Counted from the stretch's first letter, positions 1-8,689 are shown. The stretch is 59,228 bases of DNA from Fidelibacterota bacterium (GCA_947476065.1 CANJPG010000014.1:1-59228); one strand, 5' to 3'. Program-made: numbers and translations. Notes: a model not told the origin generated them from the letters alone.

Positions 1-141
1 GACCTGCGGGAAGGCGATCTGCGCATCACTACCGATGTGCGCCAGGTCCTGGCCGAAATCCTGGCCAAACGCCGCGGCGAAGCCACCGTGGCCAGCGTCT
101 TCCCGACGCTGAAATACGCCCCCCTCGGCCTGGTCGGCTGA
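1..141 (+). CDS. DUF1501 domain protein, C-terminal fragment
   Basis: The window opens inside a gene read in frame 1; only its last 46 residues and a TGA stop are present. The residues DLREGDLRITTDVRQVLAEI resemble the C-terminus of DUF1501 proteins, a family of exported sulfatase-like proteins of unknown role usually paired with DUF1800 proteins. The rest lies outside the window, so size, signal peptide and partner genes cannot be judged. The assignment rests on a short tail and is moderate. Confidence 0.6.
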   Translation, partial: DLREGDLRITTDVRQVLAEILAKRRGEATVASVFPTLKYAPLGLVG

Positions 142-318
142 TCCTGTTTGCCAACGCGCCTCTCACCCCCACCCGCAGCGTGTTATTTCCGCCGGCCGCC
201 GCCCGGAATATATGCGGGGTGCCAGAAACATTTGGCCAAGTCCGCCATTGATGTAGGTAGCCGTTTCCACTGCGGCGCGAGACATTCAGGCGCCGGTGGG
301 CGATATCAGGAGCCGAAC

Positions 319-564
319 ATGGCCGGATTCACGACGCTCTCTCCCGCGAAGTCGCTTCACGAGTTGTCGCCGGGTGCCCGCACCCTGCTGATGGATATCG
401 CGCAGGCCAGCAAGATATTGCCCCGGCTGACCGGAGCGCCCCTGGAGTTGATCGGCCGCCAGCTCGCGATTTATGCCGCCGAGGTCAATGGCTATGCCCT
501 GGCCATCACAGCCCGCGGTGCGGCCACGCTGCCCAAGCCCAAAGGCCGGCGTACAATTTCCTGA
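319..564 (+). CDS. hypothetical protein, 81 aa
   Basis: Small soluble protein of unknown function. I chose the ATG at 319 because an AGGAG ribosome binding site lies 7 bases upstream; the frame stays open further upstream to 148, but without a good site. The middle is predicted helical (ARTLLMDIAQASKILPRL) and the C-terminus is basic and proline-rich. There is no signal peptide, membrane segment or known motif. It converges on the next gene with a gap of four bases, so the two may share transcription termination signals. Confidence 0.55.
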   Translation: MAGFTTLSPAKSLHELSPGARTLLMDIAQASKILPRLTGAPLELIGRQLAIYAAEVNGYALAITARGAATLPKPKGRRTIS

Positions 565-568
565 AATT

Positions 569-997
569 CTACTGCGCCGGTACGGCGGGCGCGGGCGCTG
601 ACGGCGCCGCTAAGGGCGCAGATGGCAGTGGGATGACGATGTCCGGCGCGCCCACGTCGTTGGGTCCGGGCACCATTGGCGCAGCTTTGCCAACCTTGTT
701 CACCCATGGACAGCCGTCTTTTGCCTCTTCGGTCTTGCGCCAGACGTGGCTGATGACCCGTTCGGTGCCGGTGAAATAGGTGCAGTCCAGCCGCGTAAGG
801 TTTTTGACGTCGGCGGCGGGTGGCGGCGTCTGGCTGCCGATCAGCACGGCATAGCCGTCGTTGCGCGCCGCCACGATGCCCACCACCCCGGCCAAGAGTG
901 CGGCAATGATGATCTTGCGCACGCCATGAGCCTTCATACGGGCGTTGAGCAGGGCGATCTCTTCGGGCGTCGGCGGTTTGCGTTCAGCTGCGGTCAT
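569..997 (-). CDS. hypothetical single-pass membrane protein, 142 aa
   Basis: Unknown function. Residues 1-25 are charged and helical (MTAAERKPPTPEEIALLNAR), followed by one membrane segment at about 26-45 (IIIAALLAGVVGIVAA). The following domain of about 70 residues has two cysteines (DCTYFTG and DGCPW) that could form a disulfide if the domain is periplasmic. The last 25 residues are an Ala/Pro-rich tail. The layout suggests a protein anchored by its N-terminus with the bulk outside the cytoplasm. It is separated from the TonB receptor upstream by that gene's terminator, so it is probably expressed separately. Confidence 0.6.
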   Translation of the reverse strand: MTAAERKPPTPEEIALLNARMKAHGVRKIIIAALLAGVVGIVAARNDGYAVLIGSQTPPPAADVKNLTRLDCTYFTGTERVISHVWRKTEEAKDGCPWVNKVGKAAPMVPGPNDVGAPDIVIPLPSAPLAAPSAPAPAVPAQ

Positions 998-1020
998 GGC
1001 TGCACATTAGCAATATCGGC

Positions 1021-1053
1021 AAAAAAAAGAGAGGGGGATTTCTCCCCCTCTCT
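1021..1053 (-). terminator. Rho-independent terminator of the TonB receptor gene
   Basis: A perfect 11-bp stem (AGAGAGGGGGA at 1028-1038, TCCCCCTCTCT at 1043-1053) encloses a four-base loop. Read on the minus strand it is followed by eight T residues (A-run at 1021-1028). It sits about 30 bases past the stop of the receptor gene, so it ends that transcript before the small membrane protein. Confidence 0.9.
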
Positions 1054-1081
1054 CCGTCGTCCGAAACCTAGGCTTCAGATT

Positions 1082-3970
1082 TTACATCTTAAAGCGAACA
1101 CCTGCACGGAACACGCGGCCCAGAACGTCGTACTTGCCGGCGTTCGAGGCGTGCAGATAGTAGTCGTTCGCGAAGGGGGCGTAAGCGGCCGGATCCTTGT
1201 TAGCGATGTTCTTGACGTTCAAGAACGCTTCGCCGCTGGCGTCTTCGCCGATACCAAACGTATAGCTGATGGCGGCGTCGAGGTAGAAAGCACCCGGCAG
1301 ATGGTTGTTGTTGATGGTGGTGTTGGCCACCGTCGACACCGGGCAACCCGTCGAGCACTCGATGTAGCTGTTGTTGTAGGTGCCCGAGCTTACGACGCGC
1401 GCGGTCAGCGAGGTCTTGAACGGGTCAAGGTCGTAAGCCAGCGTGCCGGTCAGACGCCAGTTCGGGGGATTGCCGGCCGGGTTTTCGCCAACAGTCTCGG
1501 TCTTGATGCTGTTGGGGATGCCCTGGTCGGTGTAGTTCTTGATGTACTTGGTGGCTTGGGCATGCAGGCCCATGTTGCCGGCCCAACCGGACACGACGTC
1601 GTCCATGGCGAAGCGGTAGCTGCCTTCGAAGTCGATACCGCGTGTGATCTGGACGGCGAGGTTGGCCGGATAGGTCGTGACTTGGGTCACCACGTTGTTG
1701 ACGCGCGTGATCAGCGGACAGAACGACGTATTGCCCTGGAAGCAGAGGTTGAGCACGTTGTCGATGCTGACGCTTTGGATAGCGTCCTTCACGTGAATGG
1801 TCCAGTAATCGGCCGAGAAGCTGAAGCCCGGCGCGAAGCGGGGCTGCAGCACGACACCGACGCCCGTCGTATCCGCCTTTTCGGGCTTCAACGTCGTGTT
1901 GCCGATACCCACGCCGCGGATCAGCGGGCTGGTATTGGTGAACGGATCGAAGTTGTTGCCCTGGCTCGACGTGCCGACGGCATACAGTTCCTGCATGTTC
2001 GGCGCGCGGATGTCACGCGAGCGCGTGACACGCAGCTTGATGTCCGGGATCGGCGTGTAGGTCGTGCCGGCTTTCCAGGTGACCACGAAGCCCGAGGTCG
2101 AATAGCCGGTGAAACGCGCTGCCGCGTTCAGGTCCCAGGCTTCGGCCCAGCTTTCGCCCTTGGCGAGCGGCACAACGGTTTCCAAGGCACCTTCGGTGAC
2201 GTTGAAGCTGCCGGTAATGGGCTTGTAGTTGCCGGCAAACCAGTCGGTCGCCATGGAGCCCGCGTCTGAAACACCAAAGGTCTTTTCAGTGCGGTGTTCC
2301 AAGCTGACGGCCAACGAGACCGGACCGGCCCAGATCGAGAACGGCTCGCCGGTGACGGAACCGGCCCAGACGTTCTGGATAAGGTCCTGGTTGAGGTGCG
2401 AGTCACCCACCAAGTACGTCAAGGCGGCGTCGGTGTTCACACCGATGCCCAGCGGGTTGTAAGGCACGCAGCCATTGGTCGGGTTGGTGAGCGTCGAACG
2501 GCAGACGATACGGCCGTTGGCATCCCGCACCGCGTCGATGGCCAGCGTGTACTTCGAACGGCTGGCGACGTCGTAAGCGTTGACCGAGTTGCGGTTCTTG
2601 CCGTTCTGGAAGTACGCGTCCCAGGCCCAGCCGGTGCCGAATGCGTCGAATTTGCCCGAGGCACCGAGCACATAGCGGTTGACGGTACGGTCGCTGTCGG
2701 CGCCGAAGGAGGGCAGGTCGTACTGCATGCTGCCGATGGCGAAGGACGTCAGCGCCAGGGCCGTCATGCGCGCGCGGATATCGGCCGGAATGAAGGCGTT
2801 GTCGGCTTTGATCGTGCCGGCGTTGCCCTGCTGGAACTGCGTGCAGCATTGATCCTCGGTCTTGCCGCGCGCCCAGGCAGCCTGGCCGTAGATGTTGATG
2901 TTGTCGGTGATGTCGTAAGCGACGCGCGTGAAGAAGTTCTGACGCGACTCACCCGGATCGAGCGAGTTGCCGCGGAACGGAGCCACGATGGTCGAGTACC
3001 AGTCGCCGCCATGCTGCTTGGGATCAACCGTCAGGTCACCGTAGTTGTGCTGATACGGCACGCCGCCGGGACCAAAGGCCGTGCCCTTCAAGGGGCCCGA
3101 CACGATGATGCCGCCGTGGGTGGCGTTCGACTGACCGACGTGGTCAAGGACCAAGCGCTGCGGTACCGACGTGCTTTGACCGAGGGCTGCGTTGGTGCCG
3201 TACAAGGGGTTCAGCATCATGCCGACGCCCTGCAGGTCCCAGTCGCGGTTGGCTGAGCTGCGGATTTCCGAACGGTCGACCTGTTCGCCCGAGAGCAGAA
3301 CGTGACCGCGACCGCCGCCGAAGCCGAAACCGGCCGACAGGGCGATCTTGTAGTTCTTGCCGTCGCCGTAAGACGTGACGCCGCCAGAAATTTCACCCTT
3401 CACGCCGGTGTATTGTTTATCGAGCACAAAGTTGGCGACACCGGAGACAGCGTCCGAGCCGTACACGGCCGAGGCGCCGCCCGTGACCACTTCGACGCGC
3501 TGGATCAGCTGCTGCGGGAAGGTGTTGATGTCGACGTTGCCGGTCAGGGTCGAGCCGACAGATCTTTGACCGTCAAGCAGGACCAGGGTGCGGTTGGCAC
3601 CCAAGCTGCGCAGGTTGAGGGTGTTCACACCGGCGGTGCCGGCGGAGATGGACGACTGCGTGGTGGCCGGCGTCGCGGAGCCGGAGAACACCGGCATGGT
3701 GTTGACGAAGTCAGCGACGTTGGAGGTCGGCGAGGCTTCAATGGCCGCCGCATCGACGACGGCGAGCGGCGTCGGGGCTTCATAGCCTTCGCGGATAATG
3801 CGCGAGCCGGTGACGATAACTTCGCCCAGGTCTTCCTGCGCGCTCTGTGCCGGCGCGGGGGTCTGCGCGAAGGCAGCGTGGGGCGTCGAAAAGGCAGCCA
3901 GCGCAAGGGCGCTGACGGTGCAAAGGGCCGTGGCCGTAAACTTTTTCTGAGACGTGCTAACAAACCGCAT
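1082..3970 (-). CDS. TonB-dependent outer-membrane receptor, 962 aa
   Basis: Outer-membrane beta-barrel transporter that imports a large or scarce ligand using TonB/ExbBD energy. I place the start at 3970 because GGGAGAG lies just upstream and a clear signal peptide follows (cleavage near AFAQ, residue 36). After a short linker comes the TonB-box-like stretch LGEVIVTGSRI, then the plug (about 55-190) with LRSLGANRTLVLLDGQR and VEVVTGGASAVYGSDAVSG, then a barrel of about 750 residues. The plug style (GSNI/GSRI, LNLRSLG, DGQR) is typical of the large receptors of Caulobacterales, sphingomonads and relatives. The ligand cannot be told from sequence. The gene stands alone, with its own terminator and a 500-base upstream region holding dyad elements. 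Confidence 0.93.
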   Translation of the reverse strand: MRFVSTSQKKFTATALCTVSALALAAFSTPHAAFAQTPAPAQSAQEDLGEVIVTGSRIIREGYEAPTPLAVVDAAAIEASPTSNVADFVNTMPVFSGSATPATTQSSISAGTAGVNTLNLRSLGANRTLVLLDGQRSVGSTLTGNVDINTFPQQLIQRVEVVTGGASAVYGSDAVSGVANFVLDKQYTGVKGEISGGVTSYGDGKNYKIALSAGFGFGGGRGHVLLSGEQVDRSEIRSSANRDWDLQGVGMMLNPLYGTNAALGQSTSVPQRLVLDHVGQSNATHGGIIVSGPLKGTAFGPGGVPYQHNYGDLTVDPKQHGGDWYSTIVAPFRGNSLDPGESRQNFFTRVAYDITDNINIYGQAAWARGKTEDQCCTQFQQGNAGTIKADNAFIPADIRARMTALALTSFAIGSMQYDLPSFGADSDRTVNRYVLGASGKFDAFGTGWAWDAYFQNGKNRNSVNAYDVASRSKYTLAIDAVRDANGRIVCRSTLTNPTNGCVPYNPLGIGVNTDAALTYLVGDSHLNQDLIQNVWAGSVTGEPFSIWAGPVSLAVSLEHRTEKTFGVSDAGSMATDWFAGNYKPITGSFNVTEGALETVVPLAKGESWAEAWDLNAAARFTGYSTSGFVVTWKAGTTYTPIPDIKLRVTRSRDIRAPNMQELYAVGTSSQGNNFDPFTNTSPLIRGVGIGNTTLKPEKADTTGVGVVLQPRFAPGFSFSADYWTIHVKDAIQSVSIDNVLNLCFQGNTSFCPLITRVNNVVTQVTTYPANLAVQITRGIDFEGSYRFAMDDVVSGWAGNMGLHAQATKYIKNYTDQGIPNSIKTETVGENPAGNPPNWRLTGTLAYDLDPFKTSLTARVVSSGTYNNSYIECSTGCPVSTVANTTINNNHLPGAFYLDAAISYTFGIGEDASGEAFLNVKNIANKDPAAYAPFANDYYLHASNAGKYDVLGRVFRAGVRFKM

Positions 3971-4483
3971 ATAACTCTCCCAATTGATTGATAACGACAA
4001 ACGGTCTGTAGGCTTTACCAAAACACGTTCGCGTATATGGCCCGCGTACACGGCGACGCCGGAAGACGGACCCGCGCCAGCGCGCATCCGCTCACACGAA
4101 TTCAGCAGTGATGTGATTTTCCCGCCCCTAGGGCTGCCCTTGCGTGAACAGGGGCGCCACGAACCATCCCTAACAGCTTAGTCATGGCCGACCGGGCTAG
4201 CCCCTTCAACACATGATTGATTGACCGGACAATTCACCAAATTGGTGTGTCCTTTCAGACACATTAACGCGGCCATCTACCGCAGCGCAGGCCCGTATTT
4301 GCAGGGAAAACGGTCCTTTTGAGCGGTCCATATGGTGGAATAACACATTGAAATTATGGATATTTCACAAACGGAAGCATGGTGGGAGCCGGCGGAACGA
4401 CCGTCTGGCGCCCATGCTGCGGTTGCGGTGCTGTCTATCCGCCGTATTGTATGGGGCTCTCGGGCATGGAAATGGGGCGTTGC
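3971..4483. other. divergent intergenic region between TonB receptor and DsbA-like gene
   Basis: About 510 bases without a convincing gene. An open frame continues upstream of the receptor start to 4087, but its first 39 residues look non-coding and the RBS favours 3970. The frame of the DsbA-like gene is also open back to 4379. Two inverted repeats near 4235-4263 are the only clear structure; otherwise this is presumed promoter DNA for two divergent genes. Confidence 0.6.
4235..4263. promoter_or_regulatory. two adjacent dyad-symmetric sites (candidate operators)
   Basis: CACCAAATTGGTG at 4235-4247 is a perfect 6+1+6 palindrome. Overlapping its end, TGTGTC (4246-4251) and GACACA (4258-4263) form a second inverted repeat with a six-base spacer. 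Two dyads end to end in the region shared by divergent promoters is the expected look of regulator binding sites. The regulator is unknown. Confidence 0.4.
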
Positions 4484-5143
4484 ATGACGTTTGGCAGAAC
4501 AGCGGCGGGCCTAGTGGCGATGGCCTTGATGGTCGTTCCGGCGGGCGCTCAGGAGGCTGATCCGGTCAAGGCCGCCCTCGAAGCCGCCGCCGATGCTGCC
4601 GCGGTCAACAAGGCGGGCGACCTGCTGCGCGATCCGGCGACACCCGTGCTGGGCAATCCGGCCGGCGACGTCGTGCTGGTGAAGTTCGTCGACTATCAGT
4701 GCCCCTACTGCAAGGCGGTCGAGCCCAAGCTGGGCAAGCTGCTGATGGACGACAAGGGTGTGAAGCTCATTGTCAAAGAATTCCCGATCCTCGGGCCGGA
4801 ATCGGTGGTCGCGGCCAAGGTGGCCCTGGCTGCGGCTAAGCAGGGCAAGTATGCCGCCTTTCACCAGGCGCTGATGGCCTATCGCGGCAAGCTCACGAGC
4901 GACGTTACCTTCGGCACCGCCAAAGACCTCAGCCTTGATGTCGAACGGCTGAAGCGCGACATGAACGCGCCCGACGTGACCGATCAACTGCTCGCCAATT
5001 TCAATCTGGCGCGCGCTTTGAAAATCTCGCTGACGCCGGGCTATGTGGTCAACACCCACGTGCTGTCGGGGGTCTCCGTCAAAACCATGACCGGGCAGAT
5101 CGATTTTCCGGTGGAGATTAAAGCCGCACGCGCCCGAAAATAG
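4484..5143 (+). CDS. DsbA-family thioredoxin-fold oxidoreductase
   Basis: Periplasmic thiol-disulfide oxidoreductase of the DsbA/Com1 type. From the ATG at 4484 there is a signal peptide (MTFGRTAAGLVAMALMVVPAGAQ), a helical linker, and a thioredoxin-like fold with the redox motif CPYC in FVDYQCPYCKAVEP. A helical insertion follows, then the cis-proline loop LTPGYVV. The F-x-D-Y-x-C-P-Y-C context is typical of proteins that oxidise or isomerise disulfides in exported proteins. An ATG at 4472 is also possible; 4484 has GGGG six bases upstream. The gene is monocistronic and abuts, end to end, the small gene on the other strand. Confidence 0.85.
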   Translation: MTFGRTAAGLVAMALMVVPAGAQEADPVKAALEAAADAAAVNKAGDLLRDPATPVLGNPAGDVVLVKFVDYQCPYCKAVEPKLGKLLMDDKGVKLIVKEFPILGPESVVAAKVALAAAKQGKYAAFHQALMAYRGKLTSDVTFGTAKDLSLDVERLKRDMNAPDVTDQLLANFNLARALKISLTPGYVVNTHVLSGVSVKTMTGQIDFPVEIKAARARK

Positions 5144-5302
5144 TCATTTGCGTTCGTAGATGTCGCGGGTGGCCTGATCGCGGGCATGCTTCAGGCCGGG
5201 GCTGCTGGACCGGCTGCTCCACTTCAGCAGGCCATAAGCCAATCCAAGCGCCAGCAGGACCGGGCCGGCAACAATACCGAGACTCAAAATACCGCCATCC
5301 AT
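5144..5302 (-). CDS. small single-pass membrane protein, 52 aa
   Basis: A short gene. From the ATG at 5302, preceded by a strong AGGAGG site with proper spacing, it encodes MDGGILSLGIVAGPVLLALG, one membrane helix (about 5-25), and then a polar tail ending in ARDQATRDIYERK. The pattern of one N-terminal helix plus a charged C-terminal tail is common in small uncharacterised alphaproteobacterial membrane proteins. Its stop abuts the stop of the DsbA-like gene. Function unknown; the RBS and clean hydrophobic helix argue that it is real. Confidence 0.65.
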   Translation of the reverse strand: MDGGILSLGIVAGPVLLALGLAYGLLKWSSRSSSPGLKHARDQATRDIYERK

Positions 5303-5430
5303 AGTGGCCTCCTGTTACAGTTGCGTTCAACATCTGTTGAACGGCCGTCAGGTACATAAAACGGCTCATCACTGGCTTTGTTCTCGGTGGAACTTTGCCG
5401 GACATCTCGCGTTCGCTTTGCGGAGCATCC

Positions 5431-5955
5431 ATGGACTACTTCCTCGATATCGACTGGCACACGCTTCTGGTTCCGACGCATTCGGTGCTGGAGATGATCG
5501 TGCGCGGCACCATCATGTATTTGGCGCTGTTCCTGCTGCTGCGCTTCCTCGCGCGCCGCTTGACCGGCACACTGGGCACCGCTGACGTGCTGGTGATCGT
5601 AATCATCGCCGACGCCGCCCAAAACGGCATGGCGCACGACTACGCTTCTGTAACGGAAGGCATCGTGCTGGTGCTGACCATCGTTGCCTGGGATTTTCTC
5701 ATCGACTGGCTCAGCTACCACGTGCCGCCCCTGCGCAGACTGCTTGAGCAACAGCCGCTGCCCCTGATGCGCAACGGCAAGTTCCTCGTGCGCAACATGC
5801 GTAAAGAAATGGTCACGCACGACGAGATGCTTGCCCAATTGCGCGAGCACGGGGTGGAATCGCCCGACGACGTCAAGCTTGCCCAGCTGGAGGAGGATGG
5901 TCACCTGAGTGTGATCACCAAAAACGGGCGCGGCAAAGACAAACGGGGTAAATAG
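5431..5955 (+). CDS. DUF421 family membrane protein (YetF/YcaP-like), 174 aa
   Basis: Inner-membrane protein of unknown role. Three membrane segments lie in the first half (about 18-38, 48-65 and 75-97), followed by a soluble cytoplasmic DUF421 domain with the recognisable stretch PLPLMRNGKFLVRNMRKEMV and a final LEEDGHLSVITK. Members of the family affect stress or spore phenotypes in Bacillus but have no established biochemical function. The start at 5431 is supported by GGAG six bases upstream. It lies 37 bases before the next gene and may be co-transcribed with it. Confidence 0.85.
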   Translation: MDYFLDIDWHTLLVPTHSVLEMIVRGTIMYLALFLLLRFLARRLTGTLGTADVLVIVIIADAAQNGMAHDYASVTEGIVLVLTIVAWDFLIDWLSYHVPPLRRLLEQQPLPLMRNGKFLVRNMRKEMVTHDEMLAQLREHGVESPDDVKLAQLEEDGHLSVITKNGRGKDKRGK

Positions 5956-5992
5956 CGCTATCATCGGGCCTTATCAGTAAGGGGAGCCCACC

Positions 5993-6706
5993 ATGACGAT
6001 TTTTGTTTCACGCCGTTCCGCACTGGTCATGACCGCTGTGCTGCTGGCATCGAAGTCCTTCGCCGCAGCGGCGCCTTTGAAAATATCCACCGTCGGCGCC
6101 GGTAAAATCGGCCGCAATCTGGGCGGCGTCTGGGCCAAGGCCGGTCATCCGGTGATGCTATCCTCGCGCCATCCCGAGGAGCTAAAGGATGAAGTCGCGG
6201 CGATCGGCGCCAATGCCAGGGCCGGCACCGTCGCCGAAGCTATCGCCTTCGCCGACGTCGTCCTGCTGGCGGTGCCCTACAGCGCCATGCCGGGGATCGC
6301 CAAAGACCATGCCGCAGCACTGGCCACCAAACGGCTGGTCTTCGATGCCACCAATCCCATCGCGCCCCGCGACGGCGCCATCGTCGAGGAGGTCCTGCAA
6401 ATGGGGGTCGGCCTCTATACCGCCAAGCTGTTGCCGGGTGCGCCCATCGTGCGTGCTTTCAACGCCATCGGCGCCGCGCGCTTCTCGCAAGGCGGGCGCG
6501 ACGCTGCCGGCCAGCCCATCGGTATCCCCATCGCCGGGGACAATGCGGCGGCCCTTGGCCTCGCCGGGGACCTCATCCGTGAAACCGGTTTCGAACCCGT
6601 GATGGTGGGCGGGCTCGCGTTTGGCAAATATCTACGCCCGGGCACGCCGCTGGCCGGCGAACACGCGCCGGTGGAAATCAGGCGTATCGCAGCCACACTC
6701 AATTGA
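5993..6706 (+). CDS. exported NAD(P)-binding oxidoreductase (F420-dependent NADP reductase-like)
   Basis: Rossmann-fold protein of the NADPH-dependent F420 reductase superfamily. The dinucleotide-binding loop is STVGAGKIGRNLGGVWAKAG (a GxGxxG variant), followed by MLSSRHPEE, where the Ser-Arg suggests NADPH preference, then VVLLAVPYSA and VFDATNPI. Unusually for this fold, it begins with a twin-arginine-like signal (SRRSALVMTAVLLASKSFAA) before the Rossmann domain at about residue 30. If functional, this would send a folded, cofactor-loaded enzyme to the periplasm, as known for glucose-fructose oxidoreductase. GGGGAG lies upstream of the ATG. Substrate unknown. Confidence 0.75.
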   Translation: MTIFVSRRSALVMTAVLLASKSFAAAAPLKISTVGAGKIGRNLGGVWAKAGHPVMLSSRHPEELKDEVAAIGANARAGTVAEAIAFADVVLLAVPYSAMPGIAKDHAAALATKRLVFDATNPIAPRDGAIVEEVLQMGVGLYTAKLLPGAPIVRAFNAIGAARFSQGGRDAAGQPIGIPIAGDNAAALGLAGDLIRETGFEPVMVGGLAFGKYLRPGTPLAGEHAPVEIRRIAATLN

Positions 6707-6789
6707 CGCGCCACATTAAGATCATAATTCGGACGAAACACTGACGGCGTTTCTGCGTTTAATCTCCATGTCAGCAACAGGAGGTTTTC

Positions 6790-7044
6790 ATGCAGATCAA
6801 AACCCTTCGGAATACCGTGATTGGCTTGGCCCTTGCCGGCAGTGCTCTGGCGCTGGGCGCGTGTTCGTCCGACGGCTATACCCGCACGTCGGTCGGCATC
6901 TCGTCCTACGACCGTTATGATGGCCACCGCCCGCGTCGTGACGTCGACGCCGACGGCATCCCAAATCGCTACGATATGGACAAGGACGGCGACGGCGTGC
7001 CGAACCGGTTAGACTGGGCGCCGAATAACCCCTATCGCCGCTAA
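6790..7044 (+). CDS. small lipoprotein with calcium-binding-type Asp repeats, 84 aa
   Basis: The signal peptide ends in the lipobox LALGAC, so the mature protein is a lipoprotein anchored at Cys25. The C-terminal 35 residues carry DVDADGIPNRYDMDKDGDGV, the DxDxDG pattern of thrombospondin type 3-like repeats that bind calcium, then VPNRLDWAPNNP. The function is probably structural or an envelope accessory. AGGAGG lies directly upstream and a strong terminator follows, so it is a single-gene unit. Confidence 0.8.
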   Translation: MQIKTLRNTVIGLALAGSALALGACSSDGYTRTSVGISSYDRYDGHRPRRDVDADGIPNRYDMDKDGDGVPNRLDWAPNNPYRR

Positions 7045-7064
7045 CACAATCTACGGGTGGCGAC

Positions 7065-7096
7065 AGAAACGGCGAGGCTTCGGCCTCGCCGTTTCT
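7065..7096. terminator. bidirectional terminator with UUCG loop
   Basis: A perfect stem of about 14 bp (7065-7078 with 7083-7096) closes on a TTCG tetraloop between two convergent genes. T-rich tracts on either side are short (TTTC and the complementary GAAA). The very stable UUCG-capped helix should terminate both the lipoprotein transcript and the TPR-protein transcript, whose stop codon begins at its edge. Confidence 0.85.
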
Positions 7097-8643
7097 TATT
7101 GCGCTTTTTGCAGGCGCTGCAGCTCGGCCAGCGCGCCGTTGAATTCGATGAACGACGGCGGGCAGACGCTCATGGCTGCTTCGAACGATGGAATCGCTTC
7201 GGCTTTGTCCTGACGGGCGAGGGCGGCCGCGCCCATGTAGTAGGCGAACTCGCACTTTTGCTCCTGCACCGTCTTGGGTGCGCCGATACCCGCGGCCACG
7301 GCCAACTGGATCTGATCGGTCTTGCCGAGATAGTAGGACACCAGCTTGCCCGACCATGCCTGCATATCAATCCCGGCGGCGTAACGCGCCAGTTCGGCGG
7401 CATCGTTACCGCCTGATTTCAGGCGCGCGAGGTGCAGCCACAGCACGGCATAGGGACGGTTGGGATCCATGGCCAGGGTCTTGGTGAAGTCTTCGATCGC
7501 CGCCGGGTATTTGCCGGCTAGGAAGCTGGCGTTGCCGCGACTGTTGTAGGCGGTGACCAGCTTTGGGTTCAGCTTGATGGCCTGGGTAAAGTCGGCGATG
7601 GCGTGTTCGTAGTCGGCCTTGCCGTTATAGGAGACACCGCGGTTGTTGTAGGCCGTCGCCAGATTGGGGTTCAGCTTGATCGCCGCGTCGAAATCCTGGA
7701 TGGCGCGGTCCATCTCGCCCTTGCCGGTAAAGGACATGCCGCGGCTGACCAGGGTGACGGCATTGTTAGGGGCAAGCTTCAGCGCCGCATCGTAACTCTC
7801 GATGGCTTTGTCGTGTTCGTCCTTGGCGCGGTAGGCATTGCCGCGGTTCTCAAGCGCCAACTCGTCGTTGGGGTTGACGATCAGCGCGGCATCGAAGTCC
7901 TGGATGGCGCGGTCGTATTCGCGTTTGACGTAATAGGCGATGCCGCGGTTGTTGTAGGCCCCGGGCGAGCGCGAGTTGAAGCGAATCGCCTGATCGTAGT
8001 CGGCGATGGCCTTGTCGTAGTCGCCTTTGCGGCCCCAGAGCACACCGCGGTTGCTGTAGGCCGAGGCGAAGGTCGGCGCCAGGCGGATAGTCTGGTCGAG
8101 GTCGGCCATGGCTTTGTCGTTCTGGCCCTTCTCGATCAGCATCACGCCGCGATTGTAATAGGCATCGGGCAGCTCCGGATTGAGCGCCAGCGCCTCGTTG
8201 AAATCCTTCATCGCGCGGTCGTCGTCGCGTTTCGCCGCATAGGTCATGCCGCGGTTGGACAGGGCCACCGCGTTCTTGGGCTCGAGCTTGAGGGCTTCGT
8301 CGAAATCCTTCAGCGCTTTGTCGAAGTCGTTCTTGGCGCGGTATGCGCGGCCGCGGTTGAGGAAGGTGTTGGCATCGGTCGGGACAAATTTGATGGCCTG
8401 GTCGAAATCGGCGATGGCCTTGTCGTAGTCGGCCTTGTCGCGATAGGCCACGCCCCGGTTGTTGTAGGCGGTGGCGGAGACGTCGGCCGGCTCCTTGGCG
8501 TCGATCAGCGCCGTGCAGCCGGCGATGCTGACGTCGGGGCTGGGGCTCGAGCAGCGGGCGATGTTGTCCTCGCGGGTTTGCGCGAAGGCTGTGGACGCAA
8601 AGCACATGGCGAGCAGCGAAGCGGTACGGATCGAATTTTTCAT
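7096..8643 (-). CDS. periplasmic TPR-repeat protein, 515 aa
   Basis: Exported scaffold of tetratricopeptide repeats. The signal peptide is MKNSIRTASLLAMCFASTAFA. After a short Cys-containing segment (ARCSSP, IAGCTAL) there are about ten consecutive TPRs from residue 55 to 400, with the signature AYNNRGVAYRDKADYDKAIA and consecutive YDKAIADFDQAIKF-type helices. The last 100 residues hold a non-TPR helical domain with two cysteines. Each 34-residue unit keeps G8, Y11, A20 and A27-type positions, so the array is intact. It probably mediates protein-protein contacts in the periplasm. Start and stop are clear and the gene is monocistronic, flanked by two hairpins. Confidence 0.88.
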   Translation of the reverse strand: MKNSIRTASLLAMCFASTAFAQTREDNIARCSSPSPDVSIAGCTALIDAKEPADVSATAYNNRGVAYRDKADYDKAIADFDQAIKFVPTDANTFLNRGRAYRAKNDFDKALKDFDEALKLEPKNAVALSNRGMTYAAKRDDDRAMKDFNEALALNPELPDAYYNRGVMLIEKGQNDKAMADLDQTIRLAPTFASAYSNRGVLWGRKGDYDKAIADYDQAIRFNSRSPGAYNNRGIAYYVKREYDRAIQDFDAALIVNPNDELALENRGNAYRAKDEHDKAIESYDAALKLAPNNAVTLVSRGMSFTGKGEMDRAIQDFDAAIKLNPNLATAYNNRGVSYNGKADYEHAIADFTQAIKLNPKLVTAYNSRGNASFLAGKYPAAIEDFTKTLAMDPNRPYAVLWLHLARLKSGGNDAAELARYAAGIDMQAWSGKLVSYYLGKTDQIQLAVAAGIGAPKTVQEQKCEFAYYMGAAALARQDKAEAIPSFEAAMSVCPPSFIEFNGALAELQRLQKAQ

Positions 8644-8689
8644 GAAGCCCCCTTAGAGCGCCCAGCATAGCAATGATCGGGGCGACGAC

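Noticed and set aside
746-2269. Long plus-strand open frame opposite the TonB receptor
   Set aside because: It lies fully antisense to a clear receptor gene, is rich in Val/Arg/Gly/His typical of antisense GC-rich DNA and has no family resemblance.
6700-6789. Sigma-70 promoter before the lipoprotein (TTGACG with CATAAT)
   Set aside because: The spacing between the boxes is only about 14 bases, too short to claim.
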